A DNA stretch of 64,000 nucleotides, taken from contig NZ_SUKF01000010.1 in the NCBI RefSeq assembly GCF_005047655.1, forward strand, positions 1-64,000. The letters run 5' to 3'. The notes beneath the pieces were generated by a model. That model ran no database searches. It saw only the letters and a program-made list of their open reading frames with translations, and was not told the origin of the DNA. This document shows, piece after piece, positions 9,078 through 18,466 of the stretch. The position numbers and the translations under genes are program-made. How positions within the stretch are numbered: the stretch's first letter is position 1; every line of letters begins with the position of its first letter. Source of the stretch: Sinimarinibacterium arenosum. GTDB lineage: Bacteria; Pseudomonadota; Gammaproteobacteria; Nevskiales; Nevskiaceae.

Positions 9078-9231
9078 GATGCGGCAGCTCCGCGACGCAC
9101 TGTCCTGAACCCGCGTACGCGATGACGCGGACGGTTCCTGCAATTGAGTGGATTCCGCAATAGCGATCGGACGTCCATGGGCTGAGAGATTCCTGGCATT
9201 GAACGAAGTGAGCGGTGCGTCCGCGACGGCG

Positions 9232-11574
9232 CTAGAAACGGAAGTCCGCGCTGATCAGGAACGTGCGCGGCGTGCCCGGCGTATAGCGGTAGCCGCTCTT
9301 GTTGATCGACGCGACGTATTCCTCGTCGGAGAGGTTGTAACCATTCACGCGCAACACCACGTTCGAGGTGGCCGCATAGGACACGACGGCGTCGTAAACC
9401 GTGTACGACTCAGTCGTCGTCGGCGTTCCCACGGCGCCATCGTTGCCGCGATGCAGCCCATCGGAGTAGCGCGCGCCGGCGCCGACGGTCAGCCCGAACG
9501 GGAAACGGTAGGTGCTCCATCCAGTGAAGGCGTCGTCGGGCGTATAGGTCAGATTGGAAGTGCCGTCGACGGCCACCGTCGCGCCTTCCTCGACGCTGGT
9601 CTTCATGTGCGTGTAGCCGGCCGAAACCGACCAGTTCTCGGTGATGCTGCCGACCGCGGACAGCTCGACGCCCTCTACCCGCTTCTCGCCGGTCTGGGTC
9701 GGATTGCCGTCGTCGTCGGTGACCTGGGTGTTGATCTCGTTGGTGACGTTGGTGCGGAACAGCGCCAGATTCACGGTCAGCGCCTCATCCAGCAGATCCC
9801 ACTTGGTGCCGACCTCGATGGTCTCAGCCTTCTGCGGGTCCATGTTCGGATTGTTGAGGTTGCTGGCCGAGGTACTGAGCTGGAAATTCGCGCCGCCCGG
9901 CGGTTGCTGCGAGATCGCGTAGTTGGCGTAGAAGCTGCCGGTTTCCAGCGGCTTGTACACCGCACCCAGCTTCCAGTTGATCAGCGTATCGTCGGCCTGG
10001 GCGTCGATGGTTTCGACAATCGTGCCGATCGGCGCGCCGTTGCAGGAGACCGCGCCGCGCCCGCTGCCATCATTACAGACTGCGGTGCCGCGGTATTCGG
10101 TCTCGTAGCGATCCGCACGCAGGCCCCCGGTGACCAGAAACTGAGACCCGAACTTCAGCGTGTCGAACACGTACAGCGAGATGGTATCGGTCTGCCCTTC
10201 GGCACCGGCGCCATTGCGTGACCACGACAGATCACCCTCCTGGCTCCAGTCCGGATCGTAAAGACTGGTTGCAGGCCGGCTGCCACTGGAGCTGATGCTG
10301 TGCGTGGTCTGCTCCTCACGCGTGATCTCGACGCCGGCGCTGAGGTTGTGCGTAATGCCGCCGGTGGCGATGTCCACCCGCAGATTCAGCTGGTCCGCCA
10401 GAATCCGGTTCTGCTGGTCCCTGAACGTGGAGAGGCTGCGCGCAAAGGTGTAGGTCGACAAGTCATCAGGATCCGTCCACTGCACGTTGCCGGTCGGATT
10501 GCCGTCCTCGTCCAGCGCACTGGTGGTCATGAATGCCGTCAGCAGATAGTCCTGCGTGGTCTGTCCCCAGCGCGCAATGTTGCTCAGCTTCAATGCATCT
10601 GAAAAATCATGTTCGAACCGCACCGTCGCCATCTGCGCGGTGACGGAGTCGTGGTCGTCGCGCGTGCCGTAGAAATTCTCCGGATCCACCGGATGTCCGG
10701 CGAGTGGCTCCAGACCCGGCTGCGGCGTCCAGCCGGGTAGTCCGATCGTCGGCACGAAGCCGTCCGGAATGTTGTCCTGCTGCACGTAGAGCAGATTGAC
10801 GTAGGCGCGCGTGGCGCCACCCAGTCCGAAGCCCAGCGACGGCGCGATGCCGGTGCGCTTGTTCTCGACGTGATCACGACCGGGCACTTCGCTGTCCTGC
10901 CACAGCACATTCAGCCGCAACGCGCTGCCGGCCAGATCGCCCAGCGTCTGGTTCAAATCGGCCGTGGCGCGCTGCTGCCCGTCGGTGCCGATGGATACGG
11001 AACCGGACACCGCGTTGCCCAGGAGCGCCTGCTTGCTGACCAGATTGATCGCGCCGGTCGGCGCGCTGCGGCCGTTGTCGGTGCCGGCCGGCCCCTTCTC
11101 GACCTCGATCTGATCGATGTTGAACACGTCGCGCGAGATCGAGCCCAGATCGCGCACGCCGTCGACGAAGATGCTGCTGGAGGTGTCGAAACCGCGCATG
11201 TAGACGGCATCCCCGGTCGCGGTGTTGCCGTTTTCACCGGCGTAAAAGGTGCCCACCGCCGGACTGTTGCGCAGCGCCTCGGTCAGCGTGGTGGCCCCCT
11301 GCTGGCTGAACAGGTCGCTGGTGATGACCTGGATCGTCTGCGGCGTGTCGCGCAGCGGCTGCGTGAATTTCGTCGACTGCACCGCGTCGGCCTTGTACGG
11401 CGCGGCGCCGTTTGCCTCGACCTTGATCTCTGGCAGCTGCGTGGCTTGATCCTTCGCGGCCGCGGCCGCGGCGGTGTCGGCGGTCGTCGTCGTCGCGGAC
11501 GTCTGCTGGGCGACGGCAGGCAAGGCATAGGCCGCAAACATCGCGGCCGCAATACGGCTCAAGCGGAATTCCAT
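9232..11574 (-). CDS. TonB-dependent siderophore receptor (PiuA/Fiu type)
   Basis: A 780-residue outer-membrane receptor. The signal peptide [23 protein letters not shown] is followed by an Ala/Thr-rich linker, a TonB-box-like segment (LPEIKVEA), the plug domain ([27 protein letters not shown]) and a 22-strand barrel ending in phenylalanine (ISADFRF). Pairing with piuC places it with PiuA/Fiu/CirA receptors for catecholate siderophores. The start at 11574 begins the signal peptide; an upstream in-frame ATG would add 14 charged residues. A Fur-box-like palindrome lies about 120 bases upstream, so iron repression of the whole operon is likely. Confidence 0.94.
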   Translation of the reverse strand: MEFRLSRIAAAMFAAYALPAVAQQTSATTTTADTAAAAAAKDQATQLPEIKVEANGAAPYKADAVQSTKFTQPLRDTPQTIQVITSDLFSQQGATTLTEALRNSPAVGTFYAGENGNTATGDAVYMRGFDTSSSIFVDGVRDLGSISRDVFNIDQIEVEKGPAGTDNGRSAPTGAINLVSKQALLGNAVSGSVSIGTDGQQRATADLNQTLGDLAGSALRLNVLWQDSEVPGRDHVENKRTGIAPSLGFGLGGATRAYVNLLYVQQDNIPDGFVPTIGLPGWTPQPGLEPLAGHPVDPENFYGTRDDHDSVTAQMATVRFEHDFSDALKLSNIARWGQTTQDYLLTAFMTTSALDEDGNPTGNVQWTDPDDLSTYTFARSLSTFRDQQNRILADQLNLRVDIATGGITHNLSAGVEITREEQTTHSISSSGSRPATSLYDPDWSQEGDLSWSRNGAGAEGQTDTISLYVFDTLKFGSQFLVTGGLRADRYETEYRGTAVCNDGSGRGAVSCNGAPIGTIVETIDAQADDTLINWKLGAVYKPLETGSFYANYAISQQPPGGANFQLSTSASNLNNPNMDPQKAETIEVGTKWDLLDEALTVNLALFRTNVTNEINTQVTDDDGNPTQTGEKRVEGVELSAVGSITENWSVSAGYTHMKTSVEEGATVAVDGTSNLTYTPDDAFTGWSTYRFPFGLTVGAGARYSDGLHRGNDGAVGTPTTTESYTVYDAVVSYAATSNVVLRVNGYNLSDEEYVASINKSGYRYTPGTPRTFLISADFRF

Positions 11575-11696
11575 AGTGGCAGGCTCTCTGTTGCGCGAAT
11601 CGTTGGAAGCGCGCACGCGACACCGTCCCCAGCGCGCGTGCTGCGATGCGCTTCTGGGTGGGCCGGGAGTGAAGACTGCCTGGAAGCGAATTAATC

Positions 11697-11720
11697 CTAT
11701 ATGAGAATAATTCGCATTAC
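11697..11720 (-). promoter_or_regulatory. Probable Fur box upstream of the siderophore operon
   Basis: The sequence ATGAGAATAATTCGCAT inside this interval is an almost perfect inverted repeat (arms ATGAGAAT and the complement of ATTCGCAT) and closely resembles the classic GAGAATAATTCTCATT Fur site. It stands out as AT-rich in a GC-rich region. It lies upstream of the receptor start at 11574, at a distance that fits a promoter with a leader of about 100 bases. Confidence 0.75.
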
Positions 11721-11744
11721 AATAGATGCCAGCAATTTGCCGCC

Positions 11745-11767
11745 CCGCCCGAGCAAGGTTCGGGCGG
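11745..11767 (-). terminator. Hairpin after the M23 peptidase gene
   Basis: An 8-base stem (CCGCCCGA with TCGGGCGG) with a 7-base loop lies just after the peptidase stop at 11780. No clear T-tract follows on the minus strand, so it may be a weak or Rho-assisted terminator separating the peptidase from the receptor promoter. Confidence 0.4.
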
Positions 11768-11779
11768 AATTCGCAGGAT

Positions 11780-12631
11780 TTACTGCGCCTGAGCGGACGT
11801 CATCGGCGGGACCAGCAGCGCGGCATCGACCCGCGCATCGAACCAGTTCACGCGCCAGTCCAGGTGCGGTCCGGTGGCCCGGCCGCTGACGCCCGACAGC
11901 GCGATCAGATCGCCCTGCTTGACCTCCTGCCCGACACTGACCAGCAGCTTCGACAGATGCAGGAGGGCCGAAGACAGGCCATGTCCATGATCGATCATCA
12001 GCGTCGCGCCGGTGTAGTACATATCCGGATGCGCCAGGCTGACGATGCCGCCAGCGGGTGCATATACCTTGGTCCCCACCGGAACCGCCACATCGACGCC
12101 ATAGTGCGGCTGCTTGGGCTGGCCGTTGAGGATGCGCTGCGAACCGAACACGCCGGAGATGCGCCCCTGGCACGGCCAGAGAAACGCCTCGGAAAAAGCG
12201 TCGATATCGGTATCGCGCGCACGCGCGGCGGCCACCAGCTTCTGATCCTCGCGGATCCGCTGCAGCACCTTGGCCGGGGGGCTCACCATGTTCTGCGGCA
12301 AGCCATCGATGCGCTGAATCTGGTAGTCGCGCGGGGAGACCGCCTGCTTTAGGATCGTCGGCGCCGCGCCCGGAAGCTGCACCTTGAGCTCGACGCTCGC
12401 CGGCGCATCGCGATCCAGACCGAGCACGAAACGCCCGTCGTCCGTCAGCCTCAGCGCCTTGCCATCAAGCCAGACTGCCGTCCCCGGCATGGCCTGCCCG
12501 ACGATCACGCCGCCCTGTGTCCATTGCCCTGCCATCTGCAACGACGATTGCGCTAAGTCCTCGGCCTGCGCCGACGACGCCCAGAAACCCCAGGCACAAC
12601 ACAGCGCGGCAAAAACCACTCTTGCATTCAT
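11780..12631 (-). CDS. M23-family peptidase, LysM-free, periplasmic
   Basis: A 283-residue exported protein with a signal peptide (MNARVVFAALCCAWGFWASSAQA) and a C-terminal LytM/M23 fold. Zinc motif residues His176 and Asp180 (PHYGVDVAVPVGT) and the strand LMIDHGHGLSSALLHLSKL are present. The final motif reads GPHLDW (His257, Asp259), where most active M23 enzymes have HLH. The first ligand pair is intact, but the third zinc ligand is changed to Asp, so activity is uncertain; it could be an enzyme with an altered site or a regulator of amidases. It stands alone between the kinase gene and the receptor promoter. Confidence 0.88.
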   Translation of the reverse strand: MNARVVFAALCCAWGFWASSAQAEDLAQSSLQMAGQWTQGGVIVGQAMPGTAVWLDGKALRLTDDGRFVLGLDRDAPASVELKVQLPGAAPTILKQAVSPRDYQIQRIDGLPQNMVSPPAKVLQRIREDQKLVAAARARDTDIDAFSEAFLWPCQGRISGVFGSQRILNGQPKQPHYGVDVAVPVGTKVYAPAGGIVSLAHPDMYYTGATLMIDHGHGLSSALLHLSKLLVSVGQEVKQGDLIALSGVSGRATGPHLDWRVNWFDARVDAALLVPPMTSAQAQ

Positions 12632-12655
12632 AAGATTGACTGAACTGAATTCGGG

Positions 12656-14872
12656 TCAGATGGATTTCAGCGTAAAGAAGAAGGTCGCGCCTTTGCCCGG
12701 CTCCGACTCCACCCAGATATTGCCACCGTGATGCTCTACGATCTTCTTGCAGATCGCCAAACCAACCCCGGTGCCCTCGTATTCCTCACTGGTGTGCAGT
12801 CGCTGGAATATTAGGAAGATCTTCTCGCGGTATTCCGGTGCCAGACCGATGCCATTGTCGCGCACCGAAAATTGCCAGAACTCACCCAGCCGCTGGGCGC
12901 TGACATGGACATGCGGGTGCTCTCCCGGCTGGAACTTGATGCCGTTGGACACCAGATTCTGCATCAGCTGCACCAATTCATGCTCGATACCGGTGACGCG
13001 TGGCAGCGGATCGTGAGTGATGCGCGCCCCGCGCGATTCGATCTGTGCGCGCAGCTGGCGCTCGACCTGTGCCAGCACTGCCTCACAATCGACATCGGAC
13101 ATCGACTTGTCGACGGTACTGACGCGTGAGAACGCCAGCAGATCGTCGATCAAGGCCTGCATGTGCTCGGCGCTCTGCGTGATATAGCTGAGAAATTCCG
13201 CGGCCTGTGCATCGAGCTGGTCGCCGTAACGTTTCTGCAGCAGCTGCGAAAAGCCGGACAGACTGCGCAGAGGCGCACGCAGATCATGCGAAGCGACATA
13301 GGCGAACTGCTCCAGTTCGCGGTTGCTGCGTTTCAGGCTTTCCGCGTAGTCGGCAAGCTGCTGCTCGAACGCCTTGCGCTCGGTGATATCGCGTACCGCT
13401 GCGGTCACCAGCGAACCTTCCGAGGTCTGCAATGGCCCCAGACTGATCTCAACCGGGAATTCGCTGCCATCCTTGCGTCGCGCCCACAGATCCAGCCCGG
13501 TCCCCATCGGTCTCTGGCGCGGATCGCCAATGAAGCGGTTGCGATGTGCCTCGTGTTGCTCGCGCAGACGTTCCGGAATCAGGGTCTCGATCGGTTGCCC
13601 GATCATTTCGTCGCGACTGAACCCGAACACCCGCTCGGCACGCGCGTTGACCAGCGCAATCCTTCCCCGTGTATCAATGATCACCATCGCATCCGGAGCC
13701 GTCTCCAGCAGGTCGCGGAACTTGCTCTCGGCCTTTTTGTACTCGCTGATGTCACGACCAATGGTCGACGCACCGACGATGCGGCCCTGGGCATCGCGGA
13801 TCGGCGAAATCGTCAATGACATCTCGACCCGGCGTCCGGATTTATTGATGCGTTCAGTTTCGTAGTGCTTGATCTGCTCGCCACGCCGCACACGCTCGAG
13901 GATCTCCATTTCCTCGCCCTGGCGCTCGGGCGGACACAGCAGCTCCACCGGCTGGCCGATGATCTCCTCGGCCGCATAGCCGTACATCAGCTCGGCGGCC
14001 TTGTTCCAGCTGGTAATGCGTCCATTGATGTCCTTGCCCAGGATCGCGTCATTGGACGATTCGACGATGGCCGCAAGCCGCGTGGCCGCATCGCGTTCAC
14101 GCTTGCGATCGGACACATCGCGCACGGCAGCGGTGGCCCACGTCCCCTCCTCGGTGTCGAGCGGACTGAGGCTGATCTCGACGGGGAATTCGCTGCTGTC
14201 CTTGCGCCGACCCAGCAGCTCCTGGCCGGCGCCCATCTCACGCACCTTAGGCGTATCGAAATAGCCAACACGGTGATCGATATGCCGTGCACGCAGGCGC
14301 TCGGGGATCAGTACCTCGATCGGCTTGCCGATCAGCGAATCACGGTGATAGCCGAACAGGCGCTCGGTCTGCGCGTTGACCAGGCGAATCACCCCTTTGT
14401 CGTCGATGATGACGATGGCGTCCGGAGCCGTCTCCAGCAACGCACGGAACTTGTCATTCGCGCGCTTGCGATCCGAGGCATTGCGGATTGCCGCCATCAC
14501 GAACAGCCCACGATCGGTCCGGATCGGACTCAGGCTGATCTCGACCGGAAATTCGGTACCGTCCTTGCGCCGGCCCGGCAGTTCGACGCCAACCCCCATT
14601 TCCCGCGCACGCGGCTCGGCAAAGAAGCCTTCACGCCGCATCAGGTGCCCGCTGCGATACTTGTCGGGGACCAGCTGTTCAACCGCCAGACCAATCAGCT
14701 CGTGCCGGCTGTAGCCGAACAAGCGCTCGGCCTGCGCGTTGACCAGCACGATCCGCCCCTCGGCGTCGATCAGCACCATGCCATCCGGCGCAGACTCCAC
14801 CAGATCGCGATACCAACGCGGATCGATTGAAGCCTGCACCGGCTGAGCGGAACCGTTGTCGTCAGCGTTCAT
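12656..14872 (-). CDS. Orphan sensor histidine kinase with four PAS domains
   Basis: A 738-residue soluble kinase with no membrane helix. Four PAS domains fill residues of about 15-510; domains 1, 2 and 4 are close relatives sharing APDAMVLID-type openings, LVNAQAERLFGYSR and the ELLIPERLR.RH ending, and each is followed by a PAC segment (KDGTEFPVEISLSP). Domain 3 differs (SSNDAILGKDINGRITSWN). The kinase part has phospho-acceptor His529 (FAYVASHDLRAPL), an N box (QLMQNLVSNGIKF), DNGIGLAPEYREKIF and GTGVGLAICKKIVEHHGG. No response regulator gene is adjacent, so its partner is elsewhere. The lack of heme or flavin marker residues leaves the signal unknown. Confidence 0.92.
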   Translation of the reverse strand: MNADDNGSAQPVQASIDPRWYRDLVESAPDGMVLIDAEGRIVLVNAQAERLFGYSRHELIGLAVEQLVPDKYRSGHLMRREGFFAEPRAREMGVGVELPGRRKDGTEFPVEISLSPIRTDRGLFVMAAIRNASDRKRANDKFRALLETAPDAIVIIDDKGVIRLVNAQTERLFGYHRDSLIGKPIEVLIPERLRARHIDHRVGYFDTPKVREMGAGQELLGRRKDSSEFPVEISLSPLDTEEGTWATAAVRDVSDRKRERDAATRLAAIVESSNDAILGKDINGRITSWNKAAELMYGYAAEEIIGQPVELLCPPERQGEEMEILERVRRGEQIKHYETERINKSGRRVEMSLTISPIRDAQGRIVGASTIGRDISEYKKAESKFRDLLETAPDAMVIIDTRGRIALVNARAERVFGFSRDEMIGQPIETLIPERLREQHEAHRNRFIGDPRQRPMGTGLDLWARRKDGSEFPVEISLGPLQTSEGSLVTAAVRDITERKAFEQQLADYAESLKRSNRELEQFAYVASHDLRAPLRSLSGFSQLLQKRYGDQLDAQAAEFLSYITQSAEHMQALIDDLLAFSRVSTVDKSMSDVDCEAVLAQVERQLRAQIESRGARITHDPLPRVTGIEHELVQLMQNLVSNGIKFQPGEHPHVHVSAQRLGEFWQFSVRDNGIGLAPEYREKIFLIFQRLHTSEEYEGTGVGLAICKKIVEHHGGNIWVESEPGKGATFFFTLKSI

Positions 14873-14939
14873 GCGGCGCCTTGTGGAACACAGGTCACCG
14901 CATCATCGCACCCCCGGCAGTCCGGGAGCGAGCGCCGGG

Positions 14940-16847
14940 TCAGACGCCGTCAACCAGGCGTCGAACGGCGTCCGCCAGCGGCAGCGTTTCCTGCTGTTCG
15001 GTGCCGCGCAGACGCAAGGTCACCGTGCGCTCCTCGGCTTCCTTGCGCCCGACAACGACGATCACCGGCACCTTCTGCGTCGCGTGCTCACGAATCTTGT
15101 AGTTGATCTTCTCGTTGCGAAGGTCGCTCTGCACGCGCACGCCGGCCTGGCGCAGCGCCTGAGTCACCTCACCGGCATAGCCGTCGGCGTCCGACACGAT
15201 CGGGGCCACAACCGCCTGCACCGGTGACAGCCAGTACGGCAGGCTGCCGGCATGGTGCTCGATCAGGATGCCAATGAAACGTTCCATTGAGCCGACGATC
15301 GCACGGTGCAGCATGACCGGATGCTGGCGCTGCGACTGTTCGTCAACGTATTCGGCGCCGAGGCGCTCCGGCATCATGAAGTCGACCTGCATCGTGCCGA
15401 CCTGCCAGGCTCGGCCAATCGAGTCCTTCAGGTGGTATTCGATCTTCGGACCATAGAACGCACCCTCGCCGGGTAGCTCGGTCCACTCGACACCGGCGGC
15501 GCGTAGCGCCGCGCGCAGGGCGCTCTCGGCACGGTCCCACACCGCATCGGAGCCCAGACGCTTGTCGGGACGCAGCGCGATCTTGATCGACAGATCGGTG
15601 AAGCCGAAGTCCTCGTAGACCTTCATCGCCTGCCGATGGAATGCGGTCACCTCGGATTCAACCTGGGCTTCGGTGCAGAAAATGTGGCCGTCATCCTGGG
15701 TGAACGCACGCACGCGCATGATGCCGTGCAGCGCGCCGCTGGGCTCGTTGCGGTGGCAGCCGCCAAACTCGGCGTAGCGGATCGGCAAGTCGCGGTAGCT
15801 GTGCAGGCCGGCGTTGTAGATCTGCACGTGGCCCGGGCAGTTCATCGGCTTGACCGCGTAGGTGCGCTTTTCCGATTCGGTGAAGAACATGTTCTCGTGA
15901 TAGTTGTCCCAGTGACCGGACTTCTTCCACAAGCTGACGTCCATGATCTGGGGGCCACGGACTTCCTGGTAGCCGCTGTCGCGGTACACGCCGCGAACAT
16001 ACTGCTCGACGGCCTGCCAGATCGCCCAACCCTTGGGGTGCCAGAACACCATACCCGGCGCCTCTTCCTGCTGATGAAACAGGTCGAGCTGCTTGGCCAG
16101 CTTGCGGTGGTCGCGCTTCTCCGCCTCCTCGACCTGCTTCAGATAGGCCTTGAGCTCGTCGTCGTTCGCGAAGCACACGCCGTAGATACGCTGCAGCTGC
16201 GCGTTGTTTGCATCGCCGCGCCAGTACACACCGCCGACTCGGATCAGCTTGAACGCGCTGCCGAGCTTGCCGGTGGACGGCAGATGCGGACCCAGGCACA
16301 TGTCGAGCCAGTTGTCGCCCTGCTTGTAGATCGTCAGTTCTTCGTCGGCGCCGATGCCTTCGCGAATCCATTCGGCCTTGAACGATTCGCCCTGCGCTTC
16401 AAAGTGCGCGATTGCGGCCTCACGCGCCCAGACCTCGCGGGTAATGGGCAGATCGCGCTTGACGATGTCCCGCATACGCTGCTCGATCGCCTCAAGATCC
16501 GCCTCGGTAAATGGCGTATCACGGGCGAAGTCGTAATAGAACCCGACGTCGGTCGCCGGCCCGAAGGTGATCTGGGTGCCCGGAAACAGCTCCTGTACCG
16601 CCTGCGCCAGAACATGCGCGGCGTCGTGGCGGATGACTTCCAGCGCTTCGGGCTTGTCGCGGGTGATGATGCTGATCGCCGCGTTGCGGTCGATCGGCCG
16701 GCTCAGATCCCACTGCTCGCCGTCTACCGTAATGACAGCGGCCTTCTTGGCCAGCCCGGGAGAAATGCCGCGAGCGATGTCCATACCGGTCACCGGCGCG
16801 TCGAAGGCCTTGACGTTGCCGTCGGGGAAAGTGATTTCAATTGCCAT
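14940..16847 (-). CDS. thrS: Threonine-tRNA ligase
   Basis: A 635-residue class II synthetase that charges tRNA-Thr. In order it has a TGS domain ([12 protein letters not shown] at the start), the editing domain ([17 protein letters not shown]), and the catalytic core with [24 protein letters not shown] and [12 protein letters not shown], then an anticodon-binding domain ending in VRRLVDGV. Zinc ligands Cys and His are visible in the core motifs. It begins 27 bases after gltX stops and is probably co-transcribed with it. The usual downstream infC-rpmI-rplT genes are absent here; a kinase gene follows instead. Confidence 0.98.
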   Translation of the reverse strand: MAIEITFPDGNVKAFDAPVTGMDIARGISPGLAKKAAVITVDGEQWDLSRPIDRNAAISIITRDKPEALEVIRHDAAHVLAQAVQELFPGTQITFGPATDVGFYYDFARDTPFTEADLEAIEQRMRDIVKRDLPITREVWAREAAIAHFEAQGESFKAEWIREGIGADEELTIYKQGDNWLDMCLGPHLPSTGKLGSAFKLIRVGGVYWRGDANNAQLQRIYGVCFANDDELKAYLKQVEEAEKRDHRKLAKQLDLFHQQEEAPGMVFWHPKGWAIWQAVEQYVRGVYRDSGYQEVRGPQIMDVSLWKKSGHWDNYHENMFFTESEKRTYAVKPMNCPGHVQIYNAGLHSYRDLPIRYAEFGGCHRNEPSGALHGIMRVRAFTQDDGHIFCTEAQVESEVTAFHRQAMKVYEDFGFTDLSIKIALRPDKRLGSDAVWDRAESALRAALRAAGVEWTELPGEGAFYGPKIEYHLKDSIGRAWQVGTMQVDFMMPERLGAEYVDEQSQRQHPVMLHRAIVGSMERFIGILIEHHAGSLPYWLSPVQAVVAPIVSDADGYAGEVTQALRQAGVRVQSDLRNEKINYKIREHATQKVPVIVVVGRKEAEERTVTLRLRGTEQQETLPLADAVRRLVDGV

Positions 16848-16874
16848 GATGAATTCTTCTGATGTTGGTGTCGT

Positions 16875-18305
16875 TCAGGATCGATTGCGGATATACGCTG
16901 CGGCGGCCGTCAGCCGCTCGAGCGTTCGCGTTCGTCCCAACAGCACCAGGGTCTGATCGATCGGCGGCGACACCGCCATGCCGACCACGGCAACACGGAT
17001 GGGCTGGGCAACCTTGCCGAGACCCAGCTGGCGCGCTTCGGCGACGCCATGCACCGCCTGGTGTACCGCCTCCGGCGTCCACTCCAGCAGTGACGACAGC
17101 GCTTCCACCAAGGCGTCCAGGATCTCTGCCGCGTCCGCAGTGAGATGCTTGGCGGCGTCCTTCTCGTTGTAGCCGCTCAGCTCGTCGTAGAGGAAGTGCG
17201 ATTTCTCCGCCATTTCCAGCAAGGTCCTGCACCGCTCGCGCTGCGCCAGAATGACGTCTTCGATCCTGGGGCCGTTCGCGAGATCGAGCCCCATGCGGCG
17301 CAGATGCCACTCGAATTCGGGCGCGACTACCGCTACATCCGCTGTCTTCAGATACTGGTGATTGACCCAGTACGCCTTCTCCATGTCGAAGCGCGAAGCC
17401 GAACTGGACACATTGCGGAAATCGAACAGATTGATCATTTCCTCGCGCGTGAACAACTCCTGGTCGCCATGCGACCAGCCCAGACGCACCAGATAATTCA
17501 GCATCGCCTCGGGGAGGAAGCCCATCGCGCGATATTCCATCACGCCGAGCGCACCGTGGCGCTTCGACAGTTTGGATCCGTCAGAGCCAAGGATCATCGA
17601 TACATGCGCATACTGCGGCGTCGGCGCACCCAGCGCCTTGAAGATGTTGATCTGACGCGGCGTATTGTTGACGTGGTCGTCACCACGAATGACCTGGGTG
17701 ATGCCCATGTCCCAGTCGTCAATGACAACGCAGAAGTTGTAGGTCGGCGTGCCGTCTGCGCGTGCAATGATGAGATCGTCGAGTTCACGGTTGTCGAACA
17801 CGATCTGGCCCTTGATCAGGTCATCGATTACGACCTGACCCTCCGCTGGATTGCGGAAGCGCACCACCGGCGGCACGCCGTCCGGCGGCGGCGGCAGGGT
17901 CTTGCCGGGTTCCGGGCGCCAGCGACCGTCGTAGCGCGGCTTCTCCTTGCGCGCCATCTGTTCGTTGCGCATCTGGTCCAGCTCGTCGCGCGTGCAATAG
18001 CAGTGATACGCCGTGCCGGCTTCGAGCATCTGCGCAATCACGGTCTTGTAGCGGTCGAAACGCTGGGTCTGGTAGATCGGTTCGAAATCGGACTTCAGGC
18101 CCAGCCAGTCCATGCCCTCGAAGATCGCGTCGACCGCTTCCTGGGTCGAGCGCTCGATATCGGTATCCTCGATCCGCAGCAGAAATTTGCCGCCGTGGCG
18201 CTTGGCATAAAGGTAGGAAAACAGCGCAGTGCGCGCACCGCCAATGTGAAGAAAGCCGGTCGGGCTGGGCGCAAAACGCGTGGTAATCGAAGAACTGGCG
18301 GTCAT
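16875..18305 (-). CDS. gltX: Glutamate-tRNA ligase
   Basis: A 476-residue class I synthetase that charges tRNA-Glu. The nucleotide-binding motif is FAPSPTGFLHIGGARTALF near residue 12, the second ATP motif is KLSKRHG, and CYCTRDELD follows the connecting domain. The C-terminal helical anticodon-binding domain ends at residue 476. The start MTASSSITTRFAPSPTG is the only sensible one. The gene heads a probable gltX-thrS pair and diverges from the QueD-like gene, sharing a promoter region of about 160 bases. Confidence 0.97.
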   Translation of the reverse strand: MTASSSITTRFAPSPTGFLHIGGARTALFSYLYAKRHGGKFLLRIEDTDIERSTQEAVDAIFEGMDWLGLKSDFEPIYQTQRFDRYKTVIAQMLEAGTAYHCYCTRDELDQMRNEQMARKEKPRYDGRWRPEPGKTLPPPPDGVPPVVRFRNPAEGQVVIDDLIKGQIVFDNRELDDLIIARADGTPTYNFCVVIDDWDMGITQVIRGDDHVNNTPRQINIFKALGAPTPQYAHVSMILGSDGSKLSKRHGALGVMEYRAMGFLPEAMLNYLVRLGWSHGDQELFTREEMINLFDFRNVSSSASRFDMEKAYWVNHQYLKTADVAVVAPEFEWHLRRMGLDLANGPRIEDVILAQRERCRTLLEMAEKSHFLYDELSGYNEKDAAKHLTADAAEILDALVEALSSLLEWTPEAVHQAVHGVAEARQLGLGKVAQPIRVAVVGMAVSPPIDQTLVLLGRTRTLERLTAAAAYIRNRS

Positions 18306-18466
18306 TTTCTGGGTAGTTCGTGCATGGGCACGCCTGGAAGCGGCGGGAAGACCAGCCTAGAATTCTCGTTCCGGGCCTCCCGATCCGCAGCGCGCGCTTT
18401 GGAAGCCGCACATTTTAGACTATCGGCGCCCTGCCCCCGCACCCCCGCCGAGCAAACCCTTCATTT

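Noticed and set aside
15636..16862. 408-codon plus-strand ORF over thrS
   Set aside because: A shadow of thrS; thrS motifs are unmistakable on the minus strand.
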